Assembly (NCBI GenBank): GCA_050260675.1 | Contig: JBLNCN010000005.1 | Span: forward strand, 248,001 to 312,000 | DNA: 64,000 nt | Source of the DNA: JBBDIP01 sp050260675 | GTDB lineage: Bacteria > Bacillota > Sulfobacillia > Fermentithermobacillales > Fermentithermobacillaceae | Direction: 5' to 3' | In this document: piece by piece, positions 17,136 through 25,917 of the stretch | Layout: each line of letters opens with the position of its first letter | Numbering within the stretch: position 1 is the stretch's first letter | The notes under the pieces: model-generated | What the model was told of the DNA's origin: nothing | What the model saw: the letters and a program-made list of their open reading frames with translations, nothing else | Databases searched by the model: none | Position numbers and translations under genes: made by a program

Positions 17136-18266
17136 ATGCGCATCGCGATGTTCTCAGATAGCTACTACCCGTACATATCCGGCGTTACCAGAGCAATTGC
17201 CGTTGCCCGGGACACGCTGATCAACCTAGGGAACGAAGTATCGCTCTTCTGTCCCGCGTATCCCGGGGCTGTCCGCGAAGAAGGAGTCCACAGGTTCGCT
17301 TCCTTTCGGGCCCCGACGAACGCGGGTTACTATGTTGCCTATCCCATCTTCCGGCATCTTTCTGCGTACCTTCACAGAGATAGGCCTGATGTCGTTCACA
17401 TCCACTCTCCTTTCAACCTAGGAAAAGCTGGCTGGAGGACGGCGAGACGGCTCGGCATCCCCGTGGTCTTCACGTACCACACCATGTACAACATGTACTC
17501 CCACTACGTCCCGCTCTTCGGGCGCAGTGTGTCGGGATTTGTGGAAGGGTCCGCCCTGCGAGTCGCCGGTGCGGTTGACGCTGTTATCACGCCATCGACA
17601 GCTCTCGCCGACTATCTGAAGTCGCGGGGAGTATCATCACCGATTCACGCTATCCCCAACGGCATCGACGTCCACGAGTTCCGGACCGGAGACCCGGCGT
17701 ATCTGCGGCGCACGATCAACATCCCGCCCAAGTCCAAGGTTATCCTGACCTGCAGCAGGCTTGGAGCCGAGAAGAACGTCGAGACGCTGCTACTTGCTTT
17801 CGCTGAAGCCCGCAAGAGCGTCGACGCGTTCCTGGTACTGGTTGGAGACGGCCCACTAAGAGGCCGCTTGGAGTCACTGGCCGAGACCTTGGGAGTGAGC
17901 AATAGTACCCACTTCACCGGGTCGGTCCCTCCCGAGAGAATGCCTCACCTGTACGCGGGAGCCGACATGTTCCTCTTCGCATCACTCACCGATACTCAGG
18001 GCCTGGTGGTCGTGGAGGCCAAGGCAGCAGGTCTCCCTGCGGTTGCCGTTGGAGCCCTGGGGGTTAAGGATATGGTTTCCCACTGCGAGGACGGCTTCCT
18101 CTGCGGCAACGATCCCGGTGAACTGGCCAGGAGGATCACCGAGCTCCTGGGCGATCCCGCTACCTTGGCGTCCATGAAAGCAGCGGCAATGGGAAACGCC
18201 TCCCGATTCTCCAAGGAGGCGTCCGCCAAGAGGCTGCTGGACTGCTACCAGTCGGTCTTGAGGTGA
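17136..18266 (+). CDS. GT4-family glycosyltransferase
   Basis: A GT-B fold retaining glycosyltransferase like those that glucosylate diacylglycerol. The N-terminal half begins MRIAMFSDSYYPYISGVTRAI, the family acceptor-domain motif. The C-terminal half has SRLGAEKN and the ADMFLFASLTDTQGLVVVEA nucleotide-sugar block with the E-x7-E arrangement. I preferred the ATG at 17136 (GGTGAGGT five bases upstream) over the longer frame from 17076. Acceptor and donor are not determinable; glycolipid synthesis is the common family role. Confidence 0.87.
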   Translation: MRIAMFSDSYYPYISGVTRAIAVARDTLINLGNEVSLFCPAYPGAVREEGVHRFASFRAPTNAGYYVAYPIFRHLSAYLHRDRPDVVHIHSPFNLGKAGWRTARRLGIPVVFTYHTMYNMYSHYVPLFGRSVSGFVEGSALRVAGAVDAVITPSTALADYLKSRGVSSPIHAIPNGIDVHEFRTGDPAYLRRTINIPPKSKVILTCSRLGAEKNVETLLLAFAEARKSVDAFLVLVGDGPLRGRLESLAETLGVSNSTHFTGSVPPERMPHLYAGADMFLFASLTDTQGLVVVEAKAAGLPAVAVGALGVKDMVSHCEDGFLCGNDPGELARRITELLGDPATLASMKAAAMGNASRFSKEASAKRLLDCYQSVLR

Positions 18267-18337
18267 CGGTTGATCTTGGAAGTGACGGTGCGGCAGAGCC
18301 TCGGTGATTCGCACCGGCCGTACCTACCGATCCTGCC

Positions 18338-19813
18338 TCAAGCCGGCCTTTCCACCCTGCCCTTTCGGCCCAGGGCCTCCAGGTAGAGTTCCGTGTACAG
18401 GGCAGCGGACTTGTTCCAGGAGAAGTCTCTCTCCATAGCCTCGCGGACCAGCGCCGTCCACCTGTCCCGCGCTTCATAGAGAGACAGCGCCCTCTCGATT
18501 GCAGTAAAGAGCGCGCGGCCCGTGTATTCCCGGAACACGAACCCGGTACCCGTTGCGGTAGCCGGATCGTAGTCGCACACGGTGTCCACCAGACCGCCTG
18601 TTGCTCGCACCACCGGGACCGACCCGTACCTCATGGCGATCAGCTGCCCCAGGCCGCACGGTTCGAATCTGCTGGGCATAAGGAATAGGTCCGAAGCGGC
18701 ATAGATCTTCTGTGCCAGTATGCCGTTGAACCCTATGACAGTGGCGACCTTTTCCCTGTTTGCCGCCGCCAATTCAGCGAAGTAGGTCTCGTAGTCTTTA
18801 TCTCCCGTGCCCAGAAGGACAAACTGAACGTCTTTCCGCAGAAGATGCGGCATTGCCTCCTTTACGAGGTCAAAGCCTTTTTGATCTACCAAGCGGGACA
18901 CGACGCCGACCATCGGCGCCTCCGACACCGGCAGACCCAGTTCTCGCTGGAGGGCGTGCTTGTTCTCCTTCTTCACGGGGAGGGTGCGGCTGTCGTAGGT
19001 AGCGAATATCCTCGGATCGCTTGCCGGGTTGAACTCGTGATAGTTGATGCCGTTGACTATGCCGTAGAGGTCCGCCGAGCGGCGGCGGAGCACCCCGTCC
19101 AGCCCTTCTCCGAACTCCGGCGTCGTTATCTCTTTGGCGTAGGTCTCAGACACTGTGTTGATTACATCTGAGAACATAAGACCCGCTTTCATAAAGCTGA
19201 CATCCCCGTAGAACTCCACACCTTCAGGAGTGAAATACTCCTGCCCCACGTTCATGAGCCGGAGCGTGTCCCGCCCGAAGCGGCCCTGATAACGCAGGTT
19301 GTGGACTGTGAACACCGTGGCGACGCCGGCGAACGCGGCATTCTCGGCGGCCCTAAGGCGCGTAAGGAGCGGCACGAACCCGGCCTGCCAGTCATTGCAG
19401 TGGATGACGTCTGGCACAAAGCCCAGGGCTTCACACAGCCGGATCACGCCGAGGTCAAAGAAGCTGAACCTTTCCGCCTCGTCGGGATACATGTAGTAGC
19501 GTTCCCGGTCGAAGTAATGGTAGTTGTCCAGGAAATACACCGGCACGGAGCCGGTCCCGTCCGCGCTCTTTGCTTCGATGTGGGACGTCCTCACAATGCA
19601 GGTGCGCTTTTGGCCCCCCACCTCGACCGGGAAGTCCCCCAGAGTCCCCTTGACGTTCACGTTCCTGTACCTGGGCAGCACCACGCGGACGTCGTTGCCC
19701 TGGAGTAGCAGCGCCTTCGGCAGAGACCCCGCAACGTCGGCGAGTCCCCCGGTCTTGGCGAAAGGGGCGACCTCGCTAGCCACAAGCAGGATCGAGAGCC
19801 CTGTATCAAGCAT
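18338..19813 (-). CDS. glgA: Glycogen synthase (ADP-glucose type)
   Basis: GT5 enzyme extending alpha-1,4-glucan from ADP-glucose. The N-terminus has the ADP-glucose-binding KTGGLADV motif (residues 20-27), and the C-terminal half has SRFEPCGLGQL and GTGFVF. Length 491 is typical. The start overlaps the galT stop by eight bases, so galT-glgA form a unit. No branching enzyme or ADP-glucose pyrophosphorylase is in the window, so glycogen synthesis would depend on genes elsewhere. Confidence 0.95.
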   Translation of the reverse strand: MLDTGLSILLVASEVAPFAKTGGLADVAGSLPKALLLQGNDVRVVLPRYRNVNVKGTLGDFPVEVGGQKRTCIVRTSHIEAKSADGTGSVPVYFLDNYHYFDRERYYMYPDEAERFSFFDLGVIRLCEALGFVPDVIHCNDWQAGFVPLLTRLRAAENAAFAGVATVFTVHNLRYQGRFGRDTLRLMNVGQEYFTPEGVEFYGDVSFMKAGLMFSDVINTVSETYAKEITTPEFGEGLDGVLRRRSADLYGIVNGINYHEFNPASDPRIFATYDSRTLPVKKENKHALQRELGLPVSEAPMVGVVSRLVDQKGFDLVKEAMPHLLRKDVQFVLLGTGDKDYETYFAELAAANREKVATVIGFNGILAQKIYAASDLFLMPSRFEPCGLGQLIAMRYGSVPVVRATGGLVDTVCDYDPATATGTGFVFREYTGRALFTAIERALSLYEARDRWTALVREAMERDFSWNKSAALYTELYLEALGRKGRVERPA

Positions 19814-20882
19814 GTACGAAGCCCCCTTGAAGTCTCCCCGCCTGGAGGAACTGCTTGGCTACAACTTCGGGCGGAGAGGGGTTGATGTGGACCCCGGTAC
19901 CCAGCTCCAGCCCGGCCTCAGTCCCAAGCCGCGGGTAGACGTGGATGTGCGCGTGGAAAGGCGCGCTACGGTGGCCCCGAGGGCCTGCGGGTACCCCGTG
20001 AAACACCATGTTGTAGGGAAGCGAGGCAAACATACTCTCATATCGCGCGAACAGGTCCACCGTGTTCTCTGCCAGGCCCGTGAAGTAATCGGTTCCACCC
20101 TCAGCGAGGCTCGTGACGTGCTTTCTGGGCACGATAAGAGTCTCGAAAGAGAACCTTGAGGCAAAGGGCGCAAGCACCGCAAAGTCCTCGGTCTTGCGGA
20201 TTACCCGTACGTCTTTCTCAATCTCGCGCTCAACCAGGTCGCAGAAGAGGCACCGCCCAGTCTTGCTCTCGTAGTCTCGCTGCCTTTGGGCCTCACTCAA
20301 GACCGCGGCCGGCATGATAGGTAGAGCGATAATCTGGAAGTGAGGGTGAGCCAAGGAAGCGCCTGCACGTTCACCGTGGTTCTTGAACACCTGGACGTAG
20401 CGGATTTCCTTGCGGGAGTATAGGTCCGTGATACGCTGCCTTAGCATCAAGAAGACGTCCTTTAGGTGGTTGGGAGTGTACTCGGCGAGCGTAGTGTTGT
20501 GGGAGTTGCTCTCGATCACGACCTCGTGAGCCCCGACGCCTAGGGCCCGCCAGTACATCGCGGTCTCCAAGTCGGCTGGCTGGGTGACTGCGGCGTCCTG
20601 GTCGTACTCCGGCAGAGACCCGGGCTGAACAAGCGCGGGAAACTTATTGGGCACCACCCTGACGCGCCATCCCGGCTCGTCGGGACCCCCGCTATCCCTC
20701 AAGGATGCAACCTCCGGCGGCGTATGCTTCTCATTGCCCGGACAGAACGGGCACGCCGGGTCATGCTCTGGAGATCCAGAAGATGCCTTCTGAGCTGCCT
20801 TCCAGTCAGAGGGCCTCTTAGCGCGTTCGGTTGCTATGACGGCGTAGCCGCCGGATGTTATGTCGTAGCGGATTTCAGGCAT
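19806..20882 (-). CDS. galT: Galactose-1-phosphate uridylyltransferase
   Basis: This HIT-superfamily enzyme exchanges UMP between UDP-glucose and galactose-1-phosphate. A zinc-site CPFCPGNE lies near residue 45, and the active-site HPHFQ, equivalent to the canonical HPHGQ, is near residue 180. A second Cys pair (CLFCDL) is near 215. Some homologues of this subgroup act on other sugar phosphates or as ADP-sugar phosphorylases, which would suit the glgA linkage. GAGAGGG lies eight bases before the ATG. Confidence 0.87.
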   Translation of the reverse strand: MPEIRYDITSGGYAVIATERAKRPSDWKAAQKASSGSPEHDPACPFCPGNEKHTPPEVASLRDSGGPDEPGWRVRVVPNKFPALVQPGSLPEYDQDAAVTQPADLETAMYWRALGVGAHEVVIESNSHNTTLAEYTPNHLKDVFLMLRQRITDLYSRKEIRYVQVFKNHGERAGASLAHPHFQIIALPIMPAAVLSEAQRQRDYESKTGRCLFCDLVEREIEKDVRVIRKTEDFAVLAPFASRFSFETLIVPRKHVTSLAEGGTDYFTGLAENTVDLFARYESMFASLPYNMVFHGVPAGPRGHRSAPFHAHIHVYPRLGTEAGLELGTGVHINPSPPEVVAKQFLQAGRLQGGFVHA

Positions 20883-20910
20883 GGTATCGCCCTCTCAGTG
20901 TCGATTAGGC

Positions 20911-20943
20911 GGAAAAGAAAGGGGTAGAACCGGTCTACCCCTT
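20911..20943 (-). terminator. Terminator of the repeat-protein gene
   Basis: A 10-base stem AAGGGGTAGA / TCTACCCCTT with a 5-base loop (20919-20943); on the minus strand it runs into TTTCTTTTCC. It lies about 30 bases past the stop of the Gly/Gln-rich gene and before galT. Confidence 0.65.
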
Positions 20944-20973
20944 CTGTTTCCCAGCTCAGTTGAAGTACGGGGG

Positions 20974-21885
20974 TTACTGGCTCTGCCCGCCTTGGCTACC
21001 GCGAGTCCAAGGAGGCAGGTATACCTGCTGCTGTCCACCTGAGCTCTGTCCGCCCAGGTTTGAACCCATGTTGGACTGGCCTACCCAGTGGGCGCCCTGC
21101 GCGAGGCTGGAAGGGCCCATCCCAGGCTGTCCTTCGCCGTACTGGGTGCCGGTCCAGCCCTGACCACTGATGCCCTGCTGGCCGCCCATGCCGCCCTGGA
21201 AACTCGAATGCCCTACCCACCGAGCTCCCTGCGCGAGGCTGGAAGGACCCATCCCGGGCTGTCCTTCGCCGTACTGGGTGCCGGTCCACCGGGCCTGCCC
21301 CCAGCCGCTCTGCCCTTGCTGGCCCGCGTATCCCTGGCTCAGGTTATCGTTCCTGGTCCACGCAGGCAGCGTGCCGAACTGCGAGGATCCCTGAGATCCC
21401 TGGGGCTGAGGGAGGATCCCGCCGCCAAATCCGCCGAAACTGGAGTGGCCAACCCAATGGGCGCCCTGCGCTAGGCTCGAGGGCCCCATCCCTGGCTGCC
21501 CTTCACCGTATTGGGTGCCGGTCCACGTGCCGCTCTGGCTCTGTCCCGACCAGTTCGAGGGAGCCGACTGCATGCCCGACCAGCCCTGACCGAAGTTTCC
21601 CTGAGGGATATTGCCGAAGTTTCCGCCCTGACCGGTACCGCTGAAGCTTGAGTGCCCCACCCAACGTGCGCCTGAAGCTAGGCTGGATGGCCCCATTCCG
21701 CTCTGGCCCTCTCCCGATTGTGTTCCCGTCCACTGCCCTGACTGCCAATTGCCCGAAATTCCCTGGTTCATCTCGTTTCCTCCCTGAATCGCATTGTGCC
21801 AACCACTTCCGCTAACGAACTGTTGCTGCGCGCTCCTGGGGTAGAATGGTCCCGCGCCGGGCGGAGCGTAATAGTAGCTCGACAT
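20974..21885 (-). CDS. Gly/Gln/Ser-rich protein with four 30-residue repeats
   Basis: Four copies of a 30-residue unit (W-T-G-T-Q-Y-G-E-G-Q-P-G-M-G-P-S-S-L-A-x-G-A-x-W-V-G-x-S-x-F) are embedded in Gly/Gln/Ser-rich linkers of uneven length. The N-terminus is Tyr/Pro-rich (SSYYYAPPGAGP) and the C-terminus ends YLPPWTRGSQGG. There is no signal peptide, membrane segment or cysteine. The composition is like coat or exosporium structural proteins, and the upstream neighbours are sleB-ypeB, so a spore-surface role is a reasonable guess. GGGGG lies 10 bases before the ATG. No family recognised. Confidence 0.75.
   Translation of the reverse strand: MSSYYYAPPGAGPFYPRSAQQQFVSGSGWHNAIQGGNEMNQGISGNWQSGQWTGTQSGEGQSGMGPSSLASGARWVGHSSFSGTGQGGNFGNIPQGNFGQGWSGMQSAPSNWSGQSQSGTWTGTQYGEGQPGMGPSSLAQGAHWVGHSSFGGFGGGILPQPQGSQGSSQFGTLPAWTRNDNLSQGYAGQQGQSGWGQARWTGTQYGEGQPGMGPSSLAQGARWVGHSSFQGGMGGQQGISGQGWTGTQYGEGQPGMGPSSLAQGAHWVGQSNMGSNLGGQSSGGQQQVYLPPWTRGSQGGQSQ
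21067..21732 (-). repeat. Four 90-base coding repeats
   Basis: Copies at 21643-21732, 21436-21525, 21199-21288 and 21067-21156 (gene order), separated by 117, 147 and 42 bases. The last three are nearly identical at protein level; the first is more diverged (QSGEGQSG, ASGARWVG). Unit length is exactly conserved while spacers vary. Confidence 0.85.
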
Positions 21886-21995
21886 CCAAAGGCAACCCCC
21901 TTTCTTTCGAGGACCACGGGCATGCCCTTTCAGCGCCCGTGCAGACGTCCACCACCTCCTCAGGCCAGGATTAGCATGCCTCCCCGGAAAACCGT

Positions 21996-23375
21996 TTACA
22001 CAGTCATCGCGCCTTGCTCGTTCTCGATCACCTGAACGATGTAGTCTTCCTTGCCGGTCATGGCGTTGACGTACACGAGGTAGATGTCATCGCCTTGCTG
22101 GACCCTGAATTCCCACGCAAGAACTTCTGTAGTCTGCAAGAGAGGTATCACGCACAGGCGCGGCCCGGAGATAACTTTGAGGTCACCCTTGAGTACCGCC
22201 TTGGCCTCCTGCGCAGAAACCTGAGGTCTGGGTATGGATCGGGCCGGGTTGTCGTGAAAAGTGAGGTAGGCCTTCTGGTCGAATGCCAATACCTTGCCGG
22301 TGTCCAGCCCAACCTCCACCTTAACTGTGTCCGGGTAGAGCAGCGCCTCGTGGCCGTCGACCGTTGTTACCGGGACGTAGGTGAACACGATCCGGTTCGC
22401 CCTCTGCCCTGGCTTCCGCCAGCCGGTTTCGCGGACGCTGAGTCCCTTGCTTGCGAGGAAGTCGCCGGCCGCCTTTCTGGCAGCCTCGATATCGAATCTG
22501 GCCGTCCCGACGGCTCTGCCGTCCTCCGACCAGACCACCGCTCCTCCCTGTCGCGCAACCGCGGTAACGACCTCGGACCCGTCTGCCCGCTTTCCGGTTA
22601 CCAGGTAGCAGGGGACCGCTCCCTCGATTGTCCCGACCGAGACCGACGCGAAGGCTTCTCCAGTGCCCAGGAAATCGAGTCCGACCCGCTTGGCGTCCTC
22701 CGCTGAGATGTCGGGACCTGGACGGGCAAGGGCTAACTTGGTCTGGTTGCGTTCAGAGAACGGGCCGTCGTAAATCGGCGAGGGGATGCTCTGAGCTAGC
22801 GTGTCGATCTCCGAGAATCCTTCACCCAGGGCGTCCCTTGAGGCGCCCCGCGGAGCTCCGCCTATCCCCATGGCCGCCAGTATTCCTGCCCTGGCGGGAG
22901 GGGTCGTAGCGTTCTGGGCCGTCGTGAGGAGCGCCCTGGCAAGATCTTTCACACCGTTCTCCATGCGGACCAGTTCCGCCCACTCCTGGGCCGTGACCGC
23001 TCCGCCTCTCGATAGTCTCTGTGCAAGCACCATGGCGTAGTCGCCGGCCCGGGCTATGAACTGCCGCACCGCGGTGAAGTTCACGTTGGGCACGTCAAGC
23101 TGTGATAGCGTGTCTCGCGCCGCCTGCGCCTGTGAATAAGCTGTCGTGAGGAACGTGGCTTGCTGGTTTGCTGTGGAGGCCCCCCGGGCTTTGGCCAGGC
23201 TTGCTTCCACGTTCTCGATGTGGGTGATGAGGCCGTAGAGCGCCCTCTGCCTCCCCGCCTCGAGCCGCAGGTTGGCTGCCTTTGCCTGCCGGTACTGGGT
23301 TAGTCCGAAGATCAAAGAGAGAACCGTCACCACCCCAAGCAGCGCCAAAAGCCCCCACCGGCTCCGTGTATTCAT
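21996..23375 (-). CDS. ypeB: Germination protein YpeB
   Basis: YpeB is needed to localise and stabilise SleB in the spore. One N-terminal helix follows the start MNTRSRWGLLALLG; a long helical region with Ala/Gln-rich heptads comes next, then PepSY-like repeats in the C-terminal half (residues about 230-455). I moved the start to ATG 23375, which has a GGAGGTG site 9 bases upstream. It follows sleB by 48 bases on the same strand, the usual sleB-ypeB order. Confidence 0.9.
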   Translation of the reverse strand: MNTRSRWGLLALLGVVTVLSLIFGLTQYRQAKAANLRLEAGRQRALYGLITHIENVEASLAKARGASTANQQATFLTTAYSQAQAARDTLSQLDVPNVNFTAVRQFIARAGDYAMVLAQRLSRGGAVTAQEWAELVRMENGVKDLARALLTTAQNATTPPARAGILAAMGIGGAPRGASRDALGEGFSEIDTLAQSIPSPIYDGPFSERNQTKLALARPGPDISAEDAKRVGLDFLGTGEAFASVSVGTIEGAVPCYLVTGKRADGSEVVTAVARQGGAVVWSEDGRAVGTARFDIEAARKAAGDFLASKGLSVRETGWRKPGQRANRIVFTYVPVTTVDGHEALLYPDTVKVEVGLDTGKVLAFDQKAYLTFHDNPARSIPRPQVSAQEAKAVLKGDLKVISGPRLCVIPLLQTTEVLAWEFRVQQGDDIYLVYVNAMTGKEDYIVQVIENEQGAMTV

Positions 23376-23423
23376 GAGACACTGCACCTCCATGCAGGTC
23401 GCGGTTTGCGCGTACCTCGTCGT

Positions 23424-23915
23424 CTAGTAGGCAAACACGTGGCCGCCGATCTGTGTGATGATCGGTCGTGACCATATCCAGGGGCTGACAGGTTTGGACG
23501 GGTTCCAGAAGAACAGCGCGCCGCCTGTGGGATCCCATCCGTTGAGGGCCAGTTCCGCAGCCCGGACCTCCTCATCAGTAGGGGATCTCGACCAAATGAG
23601 ACCGTTGGTCACTGACTCGAAAGCATCGACTTCGTAGACGACTCCTGCGATAGTGCTGGGGAACTCGGGGCTTTGCGTCCGGTTCAGGATCACCGCGGCG
23701 ACCGCGACCTGACCCGTGAAAGGCTCCCCGGTCGCCTCTCCCATTACCACGCGGGACAACAGATCGAGGTCGTCCCACCAGCTCTGGGGAGCGGCAAGCA
23801 CATAATCAGGGGCTGACAGGCATTGTGGGAGGTCCGCGCCGAACGAAAGGCCGAACGCCAAGGCTGCCAGCAAGGCAGCTGCAGCCATCCGGGTGAATCT
23901 TGGCATGCTCTCCAT
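23424..23915 (-). CDS. sleB: Spore cortex-lytic enzyme SleB (catalytic domain only)
   Basis: Lytic transglycosylase of the Hydrolase_2 family that degrades spore cortex at germination. After a signal-peptide-like N-terminus (AAAALLAALAFGLSFG), the catalytic domain has LLSRVVMGEATGEP with the catalytic Glu, QVAVAAVILNR, and the C-terminal GGHVFAY. The N-terminal peptidoglycan-binding domain found in Bacillus SleB is missing. The ATG at 23915 (GAGG site) is preferred to GTG 23918. Confidence 0.9.
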   Translation of the reverse strand: MESMPRFTRMAAAALLAALAFGLSFGADLPQCLSAPDYVLAAPQSWWDDLDLLSRVVMGEATGEPFTGQVAVAAVILNRTQSPEFPSTIAGVVYEVDAFESVTNGLIWSRSPTDEEVRAAELALNGWDPTGGALFFWNPSKPVSPWIWSRPIITQIGGHVFAY

Positions 23916-23959
23916 CACATCCTCTAGGAACGCCGGAGTCGGCGTTTTGAGTACGTTCC

Positions 23960-23989
23960 TAGAATGCAGATGTGATGATGGAGTTATTC
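23960..23989 (-). promoter_or_regulatory. Sigma-G-like promoter of sleB-ypeB
   Basis: Minus-strand GAATA (23989-23985), 18 bases, CATTCTA (23966-23960). These fit the forespore sigma-G consensus GHATR and CATNHTA. The leader then forms a small AACGCC/GGCGTT hairpin before the ribosome site. Sigma-G control of sleB is known in Bacillus. Confidence 0.55.
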
Positions 23990-24044
23990 GTGAGGGTCAC
24001 CGGCCGCCGTTGCCGGTTGCTGTCATGGCTGGACTTGTGCTGGA

Positions 24045-25121
24045 CTAGTCGCCCCGATGGGCGGCCACGTTGCGGTTGTGTTCTGCAAGGGTCCGCGCGA
24101 AGGCATGGGTGCCGTCTTTCTTGGCCACAAAATAGAGGTATCCCACGTCTGCCGGGGCCAGAACGGCCTTTAGGCTGGCTTCGCCGAAACTGCCGATCGG
24201 GCCGGGAGGAAGACCCGGCTGCCTGTAGGTGTTGTAGGGGGAATCCGAGTCGAGGTCGCGCCACAGCAGCGCGTACCCGGGCTCCTCACCGAGGCCGTAG
24301 ACCACGGTGGGGTCCGCGTCCAGCTTCATCCCGATCTTGAGCCGGTTCAGGTAGACAGCGGCGATCACGGGACGCTCCTCCGGCGCGTAGGCTTCGCTTT
24401 CGACGATGGAAGCCAGGGTCGCCACATCATGAGGGGTCATGCCCGCCTTCTCGGCCTCGCGCACAAGCTCTTCGGTAAAGACGGCCGAGAAGCGCTTGGT
24501 CATCATCTGCACGATCTCTTTGGAAGTCATGCCCTTGCGAAAGTAGTAAGTGTCAGGAAACAGGTAGCCCTCTAGCGGGTAGCGGACTTTGCCTAGGCCT
24601 GCCGGGGGTTCGGGCACGGGCAAAAGCGATGGGTCTTTGCATAGCTCAAGGATCTCCTCAGCCGACCCGAATCCACTTTCCTCGATCAGAGCGGCAATCT
24701 GCTCAACGGTGAGCCCTTCACGAAGCGTGACGCTGTAGTACACAACTTGTCCGGTTTTGAGGGCAGTGATGGCGTCCCAGGCAAAAACGCCGGGCTCAAA
24801 GCGGTACTCGCCCGATTGGAGCCGGCCGTCCGCCCTCATGATCCTGCTAAGGACCCTGAACGCAAGCGGATACCTAATTATGCCGTTCTTGTGCAATAGG
24901 TCCGCTACCTGGGCTGTGGACGAACCCGGCTCCACGAACACCGTCACAGGCGGCGCTTCTTTGGGCAGCGGGCACGAAAACACGTGCCACGCCGTAGCTG
25001 TCGCGACCAGCAGGGCCGTGAGCGCCAGTGCTACCCCGTACCTCCGGGCGCGGGGCGACGGCCGCCGGAGTCTTGGATTGGGCCTCTCTCTGGGGGCCAC
25101 TGCCAAGTCCCCTCTCTTCAC
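24045..25121 (-). CDS. mltG: Endolytic murein transglycosylase MltG
   Basis: Membrane-anchored YceG-family enzyme that cuts nascent glycan strands. A basic N-terminus with one helix (residues 29-47) is followed by a LysM-like subdomain (EPGSSTAQVADLLHKNGII) and the catalytic YceG domain. The latter contains LASIVESEA, with the catalytic Glu, and later YNTYRQPGLPPGPI. Its start overlaps the DUF1292 stop by four bases, so ruvX-DUF1292-mltG are coupled, as in Bacillus yrrK-yrzB-yrrL. Confidence 0.93.
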   Translation of the reverse strand: MKRGDLAVAPRERPNPRLRRPSPRARRYGVALALTALLVATATAWHVFSCPLPKEAPPVTVFVEPGSSTAQVADLLHKNGIIRYPLAFRVLSRIMRADGRLQSGEYRFEPGVFAWDAITALKTGQVVYYSVTLREGLTVEQIAALIEESGFGSAEEILELCKDPSLLPVPEPPAGLGKVRYPLEGYLFPDTYYFRKGMTSKEIVQMMTKRFSAVFTEELVREAEKAGMTPHDVATLASIVESEAYAPEERPVIAAVYLNRLKIGMKLDADPTVVYGLGEEPGYALLWRDLDSDSPYNTYRQPGLPPGPIGSFGEASLKAVLAPADVGYLYFVAKKDGTHAFARTLAEHNRNVAAHRGD

Positions 25122-25477
25122 TCTTCGGGGTCCTCTACCTCTATCTCGTAGTCGCCGAGGTTCTGCTCCAGGTCGAGCTCTTCAAAGGCCTCGAGCACTT
25201 CCTCCCACTCTTCGTCGCTGTCAATTGTGGACAGAACGTTCTCTCCGTCGTCGGTCTCGTCCACTCTCAGGATCACGATCTCAGGTTCGGCGCTGTCCTC
25301 CTGGTCCAGAGGCATCAGCACCACATACTGGCGGTCTTCAACGAACAGAGAGTCGAACAGAATCCTGAATCTTGATTCGACGCCTTCCTCATCCGAAAGC
25401 ACGACAATGTCCTTTTCGGAGTCTTTGGGTGAAGCGGAAACGTCGTCCTTCCTGTCCTTCTTTGCCACGACGATCAC
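25118..25477 (-). CDS. DUF1292 acidic protein (YrzB-like)
   Basis: A 119-residue, strongly acidic protein whose core (YVVLMPLDQEDSAEPEIVILRV) matches DUF1292, a small domain of Bacillota conserved next to ruvX. The N-terminal 40 residues and C-terminal 25 residues are very rich in Asp and Glu. The GTG start shares a base with the ruvX stop. Function unknown. Confidence 0.85.
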   Translation of the reverse strand: MIVVAKKDRKDDVSASPKDSEKDIVVLSDEEGVESRFRILFDSLFVEDRQYVVLMPLDQEDSAEPEIVILRVDETDDGENVLSTIDSDEEWEEVLEAFEELDLEQNLGDYEIEVEDPEE

Positions 25478-25917
25478 TATCCTTCGCTTTGGCCTGTGAG
25501 CGCTTTTCGCCTCAGGTAGTTCTCGAGGATGAGCACGGCTGCCGCCTCATCGATAGTCATGCGCCGGCTCTTTCTCGACTTACCCAAGGCTATCATTTCC
25601 TTCTCAGCCTGAGAAGTGGTTAGGCGTTCGTCGCACAGCACGACGGGCATGCCGGACAACTTCTCCAGTTTTCGAGCGAACCGCACTGCGCGCCTGGCGC
25701 CGTCGCCCATGGAACCATCCATGTTGCGGGGCAATCCCACAACAAAAACCCCGGCGCCGTTCTGCCCGGCGATCTCGACCAACGATGCCGCGAGATTGTC
25801 CTGTCCCTGGTACGGAAGGACGCACAGGGGGCGGGCCAGGAGCCCTGCCTCATCGGCGATCGCCACTCCCACCCGCTTCAGACCCAGGTCGATGCCCAAG
25901 CTACGCGTTTCCGCCAA
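25477..25917 (-). CDS. ruvX: RuvX/YqgF Holliday-junction resolvase-like nuclease
   Basis: An RNase H-fold nuclease linked to Holliday junction resolution and, in some bacteria, pre-16S rRNA processing. Motifs are LGIDLGLKRVGVA (first Asp at residue 9), VVGLPRNMDGS, VLCDERLTT and the final IDEAAAVLILENYL, which carries the last acidic residue. TTG start with AAGGTGG upstream. It overlaps the 3' end of the aldo/keto reductase by 17 bases. Confidence 0.93.
   Translation of the reverse strand: MAETRSLGIDLGLKRVGVAIADEAGLLARPLCVLPYQGQDNLAASLVEIAGQNGAGVFVVGLPRNMDGSMGDGARRAVRFARKLEKLSGMPVVLCDERLTTSQAEKEMIALGKSRKSRRMTIDEAAAVLILENYLRRKALTGQSEG

Noticed and set aside
18286..18316. CGGTGCG/CGCACCG inverted repeat between the GT4 and glgA genes as a terminator
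   Set aside because: Seven-base stem with a 17-base loop and no T run; too weak to call.
18660..18670. GGTTCGAATC, a tRNA T-loop-like sequence
   Set aside because: It lies inside glgA, at the conserved SRFEPCG codons, with no cloverleaf around it.
20974..21885. Repeats as a CRISPR array or mobile element
   Set aside because: The 90-base units are in one open frame, spacers vary from 42 to 147 bases and keep the frame, and no cas gene is present.
23930..23947. AACGCC/GGCGTT hairpin upstream of sleB as a terminator
   Set aside because: No gene on the plus strand ends there; on the minus strand it lies in the sleB leader with no T run.
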